DNA from: Streptomyces sp. NBC_01428
Lineage (GTDB): Bacteria; Actinomycetota; Actinomycetes; Streptomycetales; Streptomycetaceae
DNA: 64,000 nucleotides
Assembly: GCF_036231965.1 (NCBI RefSeq)
Contig: NZ_CP109499.1
Span: forward strand, 2,170,001-2,234,000
Direction of reading: 5' to 3'
Shown here: in pieces, positions 46,595-55,267 of the stretch
How the letters are laid out: each line of letters opens with the position of its first letter
Position numbering within the stretch: the first letter of the stretch is position 1
The notes under the pieces: generated by a model
Database searches by the model: none
What the model saw: only the letters and a program-made list of their open reading frames with translations
What the model was told of the DNA's origin: nothing
Position numbers and translations under genes: made by a program

Positions 46595-47431
46595 CTACGC
46601 GGTGGGCGCGTCCTCCACGTCACGGTTCCACTCGGACTTCGAGGACTGCCAGCCCTCTTCGTCGGCCCCGCGTCGCCAGTAGCCGGAAATGGACAGCTGA
46701 TCGCGCGTCAGGCCGCGTTCCACCCGCAGGTGGCGGCGGACGGCCTTCACGAAGTGCGCCTCGCCGTGGACGAAGGCGTCCACCGTGCCGGCCGGGAAGT
46801 CCAGAGCGGAGACGGCCTCTTGGAGCGCGTCGCCGATCTGGCGCTCCCCGCGGTGCAGCCAGACGATGTCGGCATCGGCCGACGTCCGGATCTCCTGCTC
46901 CTCCTCCGGGCCGGAGACCTCGATGAACGCCTTGGCGACCGCTCCCGACGGCAGCGCCTCCAGGGAAGCGCCGATCGCGGGCAGGACGCTCTCGTCTCCG
47001 ACGAACAGATGCCAGTCGGCCTCCGCACGGGGCGCGTAGCCGCCGCCGGGACCGATGAAGTAGATCTCCTCCCCCGGCTTGACCTTCGCGGCCCAGGGGC
47101 CGGCCAGGCCGCTCTCGCCGTGGTAGACGAAGTCCACGGACAGCTCGACGGCGTCCGGGTCCCACCGACGGACCGTGTACGTACGGGTCTTGGGCCACTG
47201 GTCCTGGGGGAAGTCCCGGCGAATGGCCGAAATGTCGAAGGGCTCGGGGTACCGCACCTCCTCCAGCGGGAAGATCAACTTGACGTAGTGATCGGTGTAC
47301 TGACCGGCGGTGAACTCCTTCAGGCCCTCACCGCCCAGCACGACCCTGGCCATGTGCGGGGTCACCCACTCGACGCGCAGCACCCGCCCTCGGTGCAGCC
47401 TCGACCTGTTGGGCGTCGGGTTGTCGGACAT
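46595..47431 (-). CDS. Siderophore-interacting protein (FAD-dependent ferric reductase type)
   Basis: A 278-aa protein with an FAD-binding barrel (about 10-130, TRTYTVRRWDP with the R-x-Y-T flavin motif) and an NAD(P)H-binding SIP domain (about 140-270; FVGDESVLPAIGASLEALP and a WRRGADEEGW C-terminal segment). It is the ViuB/SIP type that reduces ferric siderophores. The start has AGGAG. It sits 26 bp downstream of the A-T-TE NRPS gene, hinting that the product binds metal, or that the reductase has been recruited for another flavin-dependent reaction. Confidence 0.88.
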   Translation of the reverse strand: MSDNPTPNRSRLHRGRVLRVEWVTPHMARVVLGGEGLKEFTAGQYTDHYVKLIFPLEEVRYPEPFDISAIRRDFPQDQWPKTRTYTVRRWDPDAVELSVDFVYHGESGLAGPWAAKVKPGEEIYFIGPGGGYAPRAEADWHLFVGDESVLPAIGASLEALPSGAVAKAFIEVSGPEEEQEIRTSADADIVWLHRGERQIGDALQEAVSALDFPAGTVDAFVHGEAHFVKAVRRHLRVERGLTRDQLSISGYWRRGADEEGWQSSKSEWNRDVEDAPTA

Positions 47432-47457
47432 CAAAGGCTCCTTGCCTGCTTCATTGA

Positions 47458-50073
47458 TCAGGACTGCTTCTTCAGCGCGCGAGCCAGAACCGGAGCAAGG
47501 TCCGCGAGCGCATCCGAACTCATCAGCTGCATGTGCTGGAAGGGGGTCACGTGCTGTTCGATGTGGCCGCTCACGTACGGGTCCCAGACCTCCGCGAGTC
47601 CGGTGGACGCACCGTCCGGCCCGGCCGCCTCGAAGAAGAGCATGTCGCCGTCGAACTGTTCGGGGGCGGTCGCGCGGCTGATCCTGAGGTTGTTCTCCGT
47701 GATGTCGATGAGCGCGGCGACGGTTCGTTCCTCGAGGCTGGCCAGTGTTCCGCCATGGGCCTGGAGGATCTCCAGGATGCGTGGCATCTCGATCGGGTCG
47801 TCGCCCGGTTCGGCGTGGAAGGCTCCGATTCCGTCGAACGCGAGCTCCAGGAGGTCTCGTTGGCTGCGCGTACTGTCCGAGCTGGCGTGTCCGCCGGTGC
47901 CGGCGTCGAGCACGGCCAGCAGGGACACCTGCTCGCCTTCCTGCTGGAGGCGGGCCGCCAGGTTGTGGGCGACCTTGCCGCCGAAGGACCAGCCGAGGAG
48001 GGCGTACGGGCCGGAGGGCTGGATCGCCCGGATCCGGCCGAGGTAGTCCTCGACCATCTCGTCGAGATCGGCGGGGTACGGCTCGTCCGTGGCCAGACCG
48101 CGGGCCTGGAGCCCGTACACCGGGTGTTCCCTCGGGACGTAGCGCAGCAGTCCGGCGTAGCACCAGGCCATGCCGCCGCCCGGGTGCACGCAGAACAGCG
48201 GCGGGCGGCTGCCGACCGATCGCAGGTTCAGCACGGGCTCCAGTGCGCTGTCCTGCTCCTCGTCGTCGGCCTGGCCCAGGTTCGACAGGGCGGCCACGGT
48301 GGGTGTTTTGAGCAGCTTGTGGATCGAGAGCTTCACGCCCAGGATGGACCGGATGCGGCTGGCCAGGCGGGTGGCGAGGAGGGAGTGGCCGCCCAACTCG
48401 AAGAAGCTGTCGTCGATGCCGACGGTGGGTACGCCCAGGACTTCGGCGAACAGTCCGCACAGGATCTCCTCGCGCGGTGTGCGCGGGCCGCGTCCGGTGC
48501 CGGTCTTCGCGGGTGCGTCGGGTTCGGGCAGGGCCCGCCGGTCCAGCTTGCCGTTGGTGGTCAGGGGGAGCTGGTCGAGGACCACGAACGCTGAGGGGAC
48601 CATGTACTCGGGCAGCAGCCCGGCCGCGTGGGTGCGCAGGGCTTCGGCATCGATGGCGGTGCCGGTGGTCTCCGCGACGACGTAGGCCACGAGGCGTTTG
48701 TCGCCCGACCGGTCCTCACGGGCCACGACCGCGACCTGCGCCAGCCCGGCGAAGCGGCTCAACACCGCCTCGATCTCACCGAGTTCGATACGGAACCCGC
48801 GTATCTTCACCTGGTCGTCGACGCGGCCGACGAACTCCAGCAGCCCGTCGCCCGACCAGCGGGCCAGATCACCGGTGCGGTACATACGGGTCCCGGCCGG
48901 GCCGTAGGGGTCGGCCACGAACCGCTCAGCCGTCAGGTCCGGCCGCCCGAAGTAGCCCCGGGCCAACCCCGCACCCGCCAGGTACAGTTCACCGGTCACG
49001 GCCACCGGGGCCGGCGCCAGGGTCTCGTCGAGGACATAGGCGCGCATGCCGTCCAGCGGACGCCCGACGGGTATCGGAGCCGGCACCTCGTCAGCCACGT
49101 CCCACGGCGCCTGAGTCGCGAACAGCGTCGTCTCGGTGGGCCCGTAGGCGCAGCGCACGACGGTGTCCGGGCAGTGTTCCAGTACCCGCTCCACCGCGGT
49201 CGGGGAGATCACATCACCGCCGGTGATCACTTCCCGCACTCCCGCGAAGCAGCCGGGGTCCTCTTCCGCCATCACCCGGAACAGGCCCGCCGTCACCTGA
49301 AGCCCGGTGATCGACTCCTCGGCGATCAGGCGAGCGAGCGTCGCCACGCTGAGATCGTCGCCGGGCGTCACCACCGTCCGGCCGCCGTGCAGCAGCGGCA
49401 CCCACAGTTCGTAGGTCGAAGGGTCGAAGGCGTACGGGGCAACCATCAGCACTCGTTCGTGTGCACCCGCGCCGAACATGCCGTCGACGGTGAGGTCGAG
49501 GACGTCGCGGTGGGTGACCGCCACCCCCTTGGGACGCCCGGTCGAACCGGAGGTGTACATCACGTAGGCGAGCTGCTCGGGCCGACTCTCGATGCCCAGG
49601 TCACCGACCGGCAGCCCGGCGAGGTGTTCGTCCTCGTCCACCACGACCAGGGCGCCAGTGTTGGGTACGCCGCGGTCGCGCATGGCGCGGTCGGTGAGCA
49701 GTACGGGCGCGGAGGTCTCGTCGACGATCCACTGCATCCGTTCCAGCGGATACCCACTGTGCAACGGCAGATAGAAGGCCCCGGCCTTGAGCACCGCGAG
49801 GAGCGCGACGACCAGATCCACGGAACGTTGCATCAGCACCGCGACCGGCGTCTCGGGTCCCACGTCCAACCCGGTGAGCCGGTGGGCGAGTTGATTCGCC
49901 TGCTCGTCCAACTCCCGGTACGACAGCTCCCGTCCGGCACACCGCACCGCCACCGCATCCGGGGACCGCAGCGCCTGAGTCGCGAAAGCCGCCGGCACCG
50001 ATGCATCGATCATCGCCATATTCGACTCAGATGACCGATCCTCGACAAAATCAACAGTATCTGCAGCACGCAT
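47458..50073 (-). CDS. Free-standing NRPS, A-T-TE
   Basis: An 871-aa NRPS with no condensation domain. The A domain (about 20-520) has [47 protein letters not shown] and NGKLDRRAL. The T domain (about 540-605) has [13 protein letters not shown] with its phosphopantetheine Ser, and the type I thioesterase (about 630-871) has Ser in GWSFGG. Pocket residues read by eye are D-P-Y-Q-I-G-A-L-F-K; seven of ten match my recollection of the 3,5-dihydroxyphenylglycine code, so an arylglycine is plausible. D235 is present, meaning an amino acid rather than a keto acid. The N-terminal 590 residues nearly duplicate the divergent NRPS. Confidence 0.9.
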   Translation of the reverse strand: MRAADTVDFVEDRSSESNMAMIDASVPAAFATQALRSPDAVAVRCAGRELSYRELDEQANQLAHRLTGLDVGPETPVAVLMQRSVDLVVALLAVLKAGAFYLPLHSGYPLERMQWIVDETSAPVLLTDRAMRDRGVPNTGALVVVDEDEHLAGLPVGDLGIESRPEQLAYVMYTSGSTGRPKGVAVTHRDVLDLTVDGMFGAGAHERVLMVAPYAFDPSTYELWVPLLHGGRTVVTPGDDLSVATLARLIAEESITGLQVTAGLFRVMAEEDPGCFAGVREVITGGDVISPTAVERVLEHCPDTVVRCAYGPTETTLFATQAPWDVADEVPAPIPVGRPLDGMRAYVLDETLAPAPVAVTGELYLAGAGLARGYFGRPDLTAERFVADPYGPAGTRMYRTGDLARWSGDGLLEFVGRVDDQVKIRGFRIELGEIEAVLSRFAGLAQVAVVAREDRSGDKRLVAYVVAETTGTAIDAEALRTHAAGLLPEYMVPSAFVVLDQLPLTTNGKLDRRALPEPDAPAKTGTGRGPRTPREEILCGLFAEVLGVPTVGIDDSFFELGGHSLLATRLASRIRSILGVKLSIHKLLKTPTVAALSNLGQADDEEQDSALEPVLNLRSVGSRPPLFCVHPGGGMAWCYAGLLRYVPREHPVYGLQARGLATDEPYPADLDEMVEDYLGRIRAIQPSGPYALLGWSFGGKVAHNLAARLQQEGEQVSLLAVLDAGTGGHASSDSTRSQRDLLELAFDGIGAFHAEPGDDPIEMPRILEILQAHGGTLASLEERTVAALIDITENNLRISRATAPEQFDGDMLFFEAAGPDGASTGLAEVWDPYVSGHIEQHVTPFQHMQLMSSDALADLAPVLARALKKQS

Positions 50074-50093
50074 TGCCAATCACCCTCTTTCGG
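48340..50093 (-). repeat. Left arm of a 1.75-kb inverted duplication (A-T unit)
   Basis: Runs from the ribosome-binding leader (ACCGAAAGAGGGTGATTGGC) through the A domain into the T domain. It matches 59706-61465 on the opposite strand almost base for base over long stretches, diverging in the first 30 codons, near the end of the A core domain and after the T domain. Confidence 0.85.
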
Positions 50094-50136
50094 TTGTGGG
50101 GTCGAGCGTGTGTCGCATGGAGAGCTGTCCGAGAGC

Positions 50137-50928
50137 TCACTTGCCGATGGTGGAAAGGGACACGGATCCCAAGGACTCGAAGGACGCGCTGACGGTGGCG
50201 CCGGCTTCGAGGTCGATCGCTGCGGCCAGCGATCCGGCGAGGACCAGGTCGCCGGCGGCGATCCCCTCGCCGAAGGAGGCCAAGATGCGGACGAGGCAGG
50301 CCACGGACTCCGCCGGGTGCCCCATCACGGCCGAACCGTCGGCCGTCAGAACGGAATCCCCCGCCGTGAACACCATGGTCTCGGCGGCGAGGTCGCGCCC
50401 GTCGAAGGGAACGGCCGCGCCCAGGACGGCCATGGCCGACGAGGCGTTGTCCGCGACGGTGTCCACCCAGGCGATGTCCCAGTTCTCGATGCGGCTGTCG
50501 AGCACCTCCAGGGCCGGGAAGACCTCGGTGGTGACGTTCAGTACGTCCGCGGCCGTCGTACGGGGATCGGAGAGGTCGGCGCCGATCCGGAACGCGATCT
50601 CCCCCTCGACCTTGGGTGAGATGAACCGCCCCGGATCGAGGCGGGCGCCGTCGGCGAGAAGCATGCCTTCGGTCAGGAACCCGAAGTCCGGTTGGTCGAC
50701 GCCGAACATCTTCTGGATGGCGATGCTGGTGGCGCCGATCTTGTATCCGGCGTGCACCGCACCGTTCTTGTGTTCAAGGGTGCGGAAGGCGCGCTGGACG
50801 GCGTAGGCGTCCAGCGCGGTGAACTCGGGATACCGGGCGGAGATGGGTGGTATCGCCCCGCGGTCGTTCTTGGCGTTCCAGAGTTCGAAGGCTATGTGCT
50901 CGTGAACGGCGTGTGGATCCTGCAGCAT
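50137..50928 (-). CDS. mhpD: 2-oxopent-4-enoate hydratase family protein
   Basis: A 263-aa enzyme of the MhpD/DmpE (fumarylacetoacetase-fold) family, which adds water to 2-hydroxypenta-2,4-dienoate to give 4-hydroxy-2-oxovalerate, or can act as a decarboxylase or dehydratase. Landmarks are DAYAVQRAFRTLE, GYKIGATSIAIQKMFGVDQPDFG and SPKVEGEIAFRIGADL (metal-binding Glu residues), and VMGHPAESVACLVRIL. The start at 50928 fits the family but has a weak ribosome-binding site. It lies upstream of the A-T-TE NRPS and belongs with mhpE and mhpF. Confidence 0.85.
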   Translation of the reverse strand: MLQDPHAVHEHIAFELWNAKNDRGAIPPISARYPEFTALDAYAVQRAFRTLEHKNGAVHAGYKIGATSIAIQKMFGVDQPDFGFLTEGMLLADGARLDPGRFISPKVEGEIAFRIGADLSDPRTTAADVLNVTTEVFPALEVLDSRIENWDIAWVDTVADNASSAMAVLGAAVPFDGRDLAAETMVFTAGDSVLTADGSAVMGHPAESVACLVRILASFGEGIAAGDLVLAGSLAAAIDLEAGATVSASFESLGSVSLSTIGK

Positions 50929-51011
50929 GACTCGTGGCCGAATCGACGGCCGCGCAGGGGATCCGCGCAGCTGTCGCCGTCTCGGCACGCCTCCATTCGG
51001 GCCTGGGGAAG

Positions 51012-51998
51012 TTACTTGGTCGCCACGAACAGCCGGCCGCCCGGCATGATGTGTGACACGCACTCGACGTCCGAGAAGCCGGCGCTGCGGAACTTCTCCA
51101 CCCACTGGTCCGCGGTGGGCAGCTTGATGCCCATGAAGTTCGCGTGCAGGTAGGTGAAGAGGGCGCTGAACTTGCGCTCGCGGGTTTCCTGTCCGTACGA
51201 GACCGCGTCGACGACGGCCAGGACGCCGCCGGGTGCGAGTGCCTTGCGGCAGGTGCGCAGCACGTCGTCGAAGACGGATTCGTCCTGCAGGACGTCGTGC
51301 ATCACGAAGCAGGCCTGGATGACATCGGCTCCTTCGAGCGGGCTGGGGTCGGTGATCAGGGACTCGACCGAGCGCTCGATGACCTGCAGTCGGTCGTCCA
51401 CGCCGGCTCGTCCCGCGGCTTCTCGCGCGGCGGCGCAGGCGGCCGGGCTCAGGTCGACGGCGACTCCGGTGCGGCGGTCGTCCTGGGTGAGGAGGCCGAT
51501 GAGCAGTCCGGCGGCGCCCGCGCCGAGGTCGACGACGTGCCGGGCGTCGGCGGCCACGACCCGTTCGACCACGGCGGGGTAGAAGGCGCGGTCTCCGATC
51601 CAGCGTGAACTGACCGCCACCCGGCGTCCGTCACGCTGGTGGTCGTCGGCGGCGGAGCCGCTGTCGGAGAGGAAGGCTCGGGCGTTCTGCAGGAACGGGC
51701 TGTTGGCGGTCAGCGCCCAGGACAGGTAGCCGACCTCGTGCCTCCAGTCCGCGTAGTCGTCGGACGCGCGGTACAGGTCGTTTCCGTCCTCGGCGGTGAC
51801 CAGCCCGGCGGACGACAGTGCGTGCACGTACTCCCTGAGGCTGTCCTGGGGAAGGCCTGTCACTTCGGCCAGGTCGGCCGTGTCGAACGTGCGGCCCGAG
51901 TCCAGTACTTGGTCGGCGCCGATCTCGGCGCCGATCTGGAGCAGTGCGGCGACCGCCGCGTAATCCGCTCCCACTTCGCGTGCGGAATCCAGTTTCAC
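51012..51998 (-). CDS. SAM-dependent methyltransferase (O-MT fold; possible 2-oxo-acid C-methyltransferase)
   Basis: A 328-aa methyltransferase with an N-terminal winged-helix dimerisation domain (about 1-90) and a Rossmann SAM-binding domain with VVDLGAGAAGLLIGLL (about 180) and the HDVLQDESVFDDVLRTCRKALAPGG segment. This architecture is shared by aromatic O-methyltransferases and by 2-oxo-acid C-methyltransferases such as MppJ. The sequence alone does not decide. Its place between mhpE and mhpD favours a 2-oxo-acid substrate over a phenol, by inference. The GTG start has GAGGAG. Confidence 0.8.
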   Translation of the reverse strand: MKLDSAREVGADYAAVAALLQIGAEIGADQVLDSGRTFDTADLAEVTGLPQDSLREYVHALSSAGLVTAEDGNDLYRASDDYADWRHEVGYLSWALTANSPFLQNARAFLSDSGSAADDHQRDGRRVAVSSRWIGDRAFYPAVVERVVAADARHVVDLGAGAAGLLIGLLTQDDRRTGVAVDLSPAACAAAREAAGRAGVDDRLQVIERSVESLITDPSPLEGADVIQACFVMHDVLQDESVFDDVLRTCRKALAPGGVLAVVDAVSYGQETRERKFSALFTYLHANFMGIKLPTADQWVEKFRSAGFSDVECVSHIMPGGRLFVATK

Positions 51999-52026
51999 CT
52001 TTGCTCCTCGGTTTTCTGAGCGGTCG

Positions 52027-53064
52027 TCACATGACGTCGTAGAGGGAATTCTTCTGGGCGAGGCCCATGGCCACTTCGATGATGGCGTCCTCCTGGCCGG
52101 CGACGACTCCCCTGCGGCCCAGCTCCATCAGGATTTCCCGTGGGTCCACGTTGAAGCGCTCGGCGGCGCGGCGTGTGGGTGCGGCGAATCCGGAGAAGAC
52201 GCCGGCGATACCGCTCGCAATGGTGACGCTGTCGTTCGTCGGAATGCGTTTGACGAATGTGGATTCCGCGAGATCGGCCGCGTCGAGTGCCGCGTACAGC
52301 TGGAGCCTGGTCTCGATCTGTTCCAGGTGCAGGTTCGCCGCAACGAGTTCCAGCGGGGCGTTGCCGGCTCCGGCGCCGAATCCGCGGGCCGTCACGTCCA
52401 CGATGGTCGCGCCGGCCTTGACGGCGGCCATGCTGTTCATGACCGAGAGGCCGAGGTTGTTGTGGCCGTGGAAGCCGATCTCGATGTCGAGTTCCTCGAC
52501 GAGCGCGCCGACCTTTTCCTCGACTGCGGCCGGTGTGTACGCGCCTGCCGAGTCCATCAGGATGACCGCGTGTGCTCCGTATTCCTGTATGAGCCGTGCC
52601 TGCTCGATGAGCGTCTTGGTCGACGCCATGTGGCTCATCAGCAGCATGCCTTTGACCGTGACGTCCATGTCGCGGAGCATGGTGATCTGTTGGCGGGTCA
52701 CGTCCGCTTCCGTGCAGTGCGCGCCGACCCTGACCTCGTCGACGCCGCAGTCCAGTGCGGGCTTGAGGTCGCGTTCGACCGTCGCGAAGCCGGGGATGGA
52801 CAGGACGCCGAGCCGGGTCTGCTTCAGTTGGGCGCGGGCGGCGGTGAGCATCTCCTTGTCGGTCAGTGCGGCGCGTCCGACCTGGATGGACGAGGCGCCG
52901 AGGCCGTTGCCGTGCCCGACCTCGAGGAGGTCCGCGCCCGCGCGTTCGGCGGCCTCGGCGTAGGCGACGATGTCCGCGTGGCCCAGTTGGTGCGCCACGG
53001 CGTGATTCCCGTCCCGCAGGGTCGTGTCGCAGATCTTGAGCTGCCGCTCGGCAGGGGTGTTCAT
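52027..53064 (-). CDS. mhpE: 4-hydroxy-2-oxovalerate aldolase
   Basis: A 345-aa Mn2+-dependent class II aldolase (DmpG/MhpE): 4-hydroxy-2-oxovalerate reversibly gives pyruvate and acetaldehyde. Motifs are CDTTLRDGNHAV (Arg/Asp and catalytic His region, about residues 12-23), GVDEVRVGAHCTEAD, MDSAGAYTPAAV and the metal ligands in IGFHGHNNLG (about 200). The C-terminal domain that docks the dehydrogenase is present. Its start overlaps the mhpF stop (ATGA, 53061-53064), as expected for partners that channel acetaldehyde. Confidence 0.92.
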   Translation of the reverse strand: MNTPAERQLKICDTTLRDGNHAVAHQLGHADIVAYAEAAERAGADLLEVGHGNGLGASSIQVGRAALTDKEMLTAARAQLKQTRLGVLSIPGFATVERDLKPALDCGVDEVRVGAHCTEADVTRQQITMLRDMDVTVKGMLLMSHMASTKTLIEQARLIQEYGAHAVILMDSAGAYTPAAVEEKVGALVEELDIEIGFHGHNNLGLSVMNSMAAVKAGATIVDVTARGFGAGAGNAPLELVAANLHLEQIETRLQLYAALDAADLAESTFVKRIPTNDSVTIASGIAGVFSGFAAPTRRAAERFNVDPREILMELGRRGVVAGQEDAIIEVAMGLAQKNSLYDVM

Positions 53065-53957
53065 CGGCGTGCCTCCGCTCGCCCCTCGGCAACGGCCACG
53101 GCCGCGCAGGTGATGACGTCCAGGTTCCCGGCGTAGCGCGGCAACCAGTCGCCGAGTCCTTCCACTTCGATGGTCACCATGATGCGATCGCCGGTGGCGA
53201 CGGGCGGGACGACGACGCGATAGCCCGGGACGTAGGAATTGATGCGCTTCTCCATGGTGTCGACGGAGACGCGCAGGGCTTCCATGTCGACGTTCTCGGA
53301 AGCGGGGACCGCGATGGTGTTCCGCATGACCATTCCCGGCTCGGCCGGGTTGATGACGAGAATGGTCTTGGCGGTGTCCACCCGGCAGAATTCATGAGTG
53401 GCATGCTGAGTGGTGAAGGCGTATTCATCAATGTTGGCCCTCGTCGCGGGGCCGACGCTCGCGGATGAGCTGGCCGTGGCGATCTCCAGGTATCCCAGGC
53501 CGCCGTCGGAGGCATCGCTGAAGCAGCGCGCGATGGGAACGGCGGCTTGTCCTCCGCAGGTCACCATGCTCACGTTCTGCTCGGTGAGGCACTCCTCGAG
53601 GTTCAGGGCCGGTACGCAGAACTTGCCGAGGTGTGACGGGGTGAGGTCGACGACCGGAATGCCCAGTCCTTCGAGGATGTTCCAGTTGTGCACCGCGTCC
53701 TGGGCCGAGGTCGCGTCGAAGACGAGGTCGATGCGGTCGGCGATTTCGGCGACGGCATCGATCCCGCCGGCGGTCGTCGGGATCCCGCGAGAATTCGCGA
53801 GTTCTATACCCGGAGAGCTGATACGTCGGCCGGCGAACGAGTCGCACCGGAGTCGGGGCGATGCCATGACCTTGAGCAGCAGGTCACAGCCGATATTTCC
53901 CGTGCCTATGATGGCCACGCGAAGAGGATCAGCAAGGGAATCTTCTTGTGGGTGCAT
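53061..53957 (-). CDS. mhpF: Acetaldehyde dehydrogenase (acylating)
   Basis: A 298-aa CoA-acylating dehydrogenase (MhpF/DmpF): acetaldehyde + CoA + NAD+ reversibly gives acetyl-CoA. It shows the NAD-binding VAIIGTGNIGCDLLLKV, FDATSAQDAVHN, the catalytic Cys in SMVTCGGQAAVPI (about residue 130) and NPAEPGMVMRNTI. It is the partner of the aldolase, with coupled reading frames. With no aromatic ring-cleavage genes near, it may run from acetyl-CoA towards acetaldehyde to feed the aldolase. Confidence 0.92.
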   Translation of the reverse strand: MHPQEDSLADPLRVAIIGTGNIGCDLLLKVMASPRLRCDSFAGRRISSPGIELANSRGIPTTAGGIDAVAEIADRIDLVFDATSAQDAVHNWNILEGLGIPVVDLTPSHLGKFCVPALNLEECLTEQNVSMVTCGGQAAVPIARCFSDASDGGLGYLEIATASSSASVGPATRANIDEYAFTTQHATHEFCRVDTAKTILVINPAEPGMVMRNTIAVPASENVDMEALRVSVDTMEKRINSYVPGYRVVVPPVATGDRIMVTIEVEGLGDWLPRYAGNLDVITCAAVAVAEGRAEARR

Positions 53958-53961
53958 TCAC

Positions 53962-55155
53962 CTAACCTCTATCCGCAGTCTCGATGCTGTGGGCGTCGGA
54001 CCGGGTTCGGCCGACGAGATGCGTACGGGGGGCCTGCGCTATTTCCTGCTGGCGCGTGCCGGGGACCGGGTCGACCGGTTCGGCGTTCCAGCCGGCTCGG
54101 CCCAGTTCCACGACGATCCGGCCGGCACGCTGCGCCGGCACGGCGAAGGTGATGGAGAAGGTTCCTTCCTCCGCGGAGTACCGCGGCACCACGTCCTCCG
54201 CCTCCACGTGGAGGGTCTTGAGAGCGTCGAGCAGGCGCACCAGTTGTCCGGGGCCTTCCGCGACGGGAACCTCCACGTGTGTCTCCCCGTCGGCGGGCTG
54301 CCGGCCCTGGACCGCCGCCAGTCCGGCGGCGCCCCTGTTCAGCAGGTCCACCATCGGCTCCAGTTCCTGGCTTCCCAGGTCCCGCGGTGCGGTGGACATG
54401 TCGTCGAGCGTGGCCAGGAGGGTGGTCAGGTCGTCGCTGAGTTCGCGGAGGACCGCGGCGACGGCCGGTGCGTTGGCCTGGAGGATGTCGCTCCACAGTC
54501 CGGTGTCTCGGACAGCTGTCCGGGTCACGTCGCGCAGTCCTTGCCCCGCGAGCCGGACCGCCTCCCGGGGGCTGTGCTGAAGTCGCGCGGCCATGAGGCT
54601 GGCGACGAGGTGAGGGGCGTGCGACGTCAACGCGACCGCGTTGTCGTGCGCGCGGCTCTCCATGATGACCGGGACTGCGCCGCACAACGCGATCATTTCG
54701 AGTGCTCGGTTCACCGCGTCCTGTGACGTCGACTCCGAGGGGGTCAGGACCCAGGCACGGTTCTCGAACAGGTCCGCGCGAGCGGCGAGCGGGCCGCATC
54801 GCTCGCGGCCGGCCAGGGGGTGTCCACCGACGTAACTGGACGGTGTGTGGGCGGACTTCCGGATGTCTCGTGCCAACTGCGCCTTCACACTCGCCACGTC
54901 GGTGTAGCTGCGGGCCAGCCCGCGTGCCTGCATCTCGGCGAGTACGTCGCCGACCGCGCCCGGGGGGACGGCGATCACAGCCAGGTCGACCGGGTCGTCC
55001 CACGCGGCCACCACTCCCGCGCCGAGCGCGGCGGCGGTGCGAGCGGCCACCTCGTCCTTGTCGAGCAGATGCACTGTCGTGCCATGTCGACTGAGGGCCA
55101 GGCCGATTGAGGTGCCGATCAGGCCCGTGCCGACCACAGCCATCGTTCGTATCAT
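53962..55155 (-). CDS. tyrA: Prephenate dehydrogenase
   Basis: A 397-aa enzyme with an N-terminal Rossmann domain (VVGTGLIGTSIGLALSRHG), the DVASVKAQL and GGHPLAGRERCG segments with the catalytic His, and the helical dimerisation domain (SHAPHLVASLMAARL). A C-terminal ACT-like regulatory domain (about 290-360) follows. It converts prephenate to 4-hydroxyphenylpyruvate, the substrate of the 4-hydroxymandelate synthase encoded nearby, so this copy is a dedicated precursor supplier. A perfect GGAGG precedes the ATG. The mhpF gene follows after 4 bp. Confidence 0.9.
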   Translation of the reverse strand: MIRTMAVVGTGLIGTSIGLALSRHGTTVHLLDKDEVAARTAAALGAGVVAAWDDPVDLAVIAVPPGAVGDVLAEMQARGLARSYTDVASVKAQLARDIRKSAHTPSSYVGGHPLAGRERCGPLAARADLFENRAWVLTPSESTSQDAVNRALEMIALCGAVPVIMESRAHDNAVALTSHAPHLVASLMAARLQHSPREAVRLAGQGLRDVTRTAVRDTGLWSDILQANAPAVAAVLRELSDDLTTLLATLDDMSTAPRDLGSQELEPMVDLLNRGAAGLAAVQGRQPADGETHVEVPVAEGPGQLVRLLDALKTLHVEAEDVVPRYSAEEGTFSITFAVPAQRAGRIVVELGRAGWNAEPVDPVPGTRQQEIAQAPRTHLVGRTRSDAHSIETADRG

Positions 55156-55240
55156 CGTTACCTCCTTCAGCCTGTGGGCGGCCGTCGGCCACCGCAGGGT
55201 TCACCCGGCCGACGTGGCCGGCCCGCCCGCATCGGGGCGC

Positions 55241-55264
55241 GGGGTCGGGGTCGGGGTCGGGGTC
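55241..55264. repeat. Four tandem GGGGTC hexamers after the halogenase gene
   Basis: Four perfect hexamers end three bases before the halogenase stop codon region, in a 112-bp gap. The G-runs could form a G-quadruplex in the template strand. Confidence 0.7.
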
Positions 55265-55267
55265 GGG

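Noticed and set aside
47458..50073. A-T-TE enzyme as an arylpyruvate-dimerising (atromentin/ralfuranone-type) synthetase
   Set aside because: The A domain keeps the Asp that binds an alpha-amino group, so an amino acid rather than a keto acid is expected.
50137..53957. Ordinary aromatic meta-cleavage catabolic operon
   Set aside because: No ring-cleavage dioxygenase, hydrolase or hydroxylase is present, and the genes are interleaved with NRPS precursor genes in one operon.
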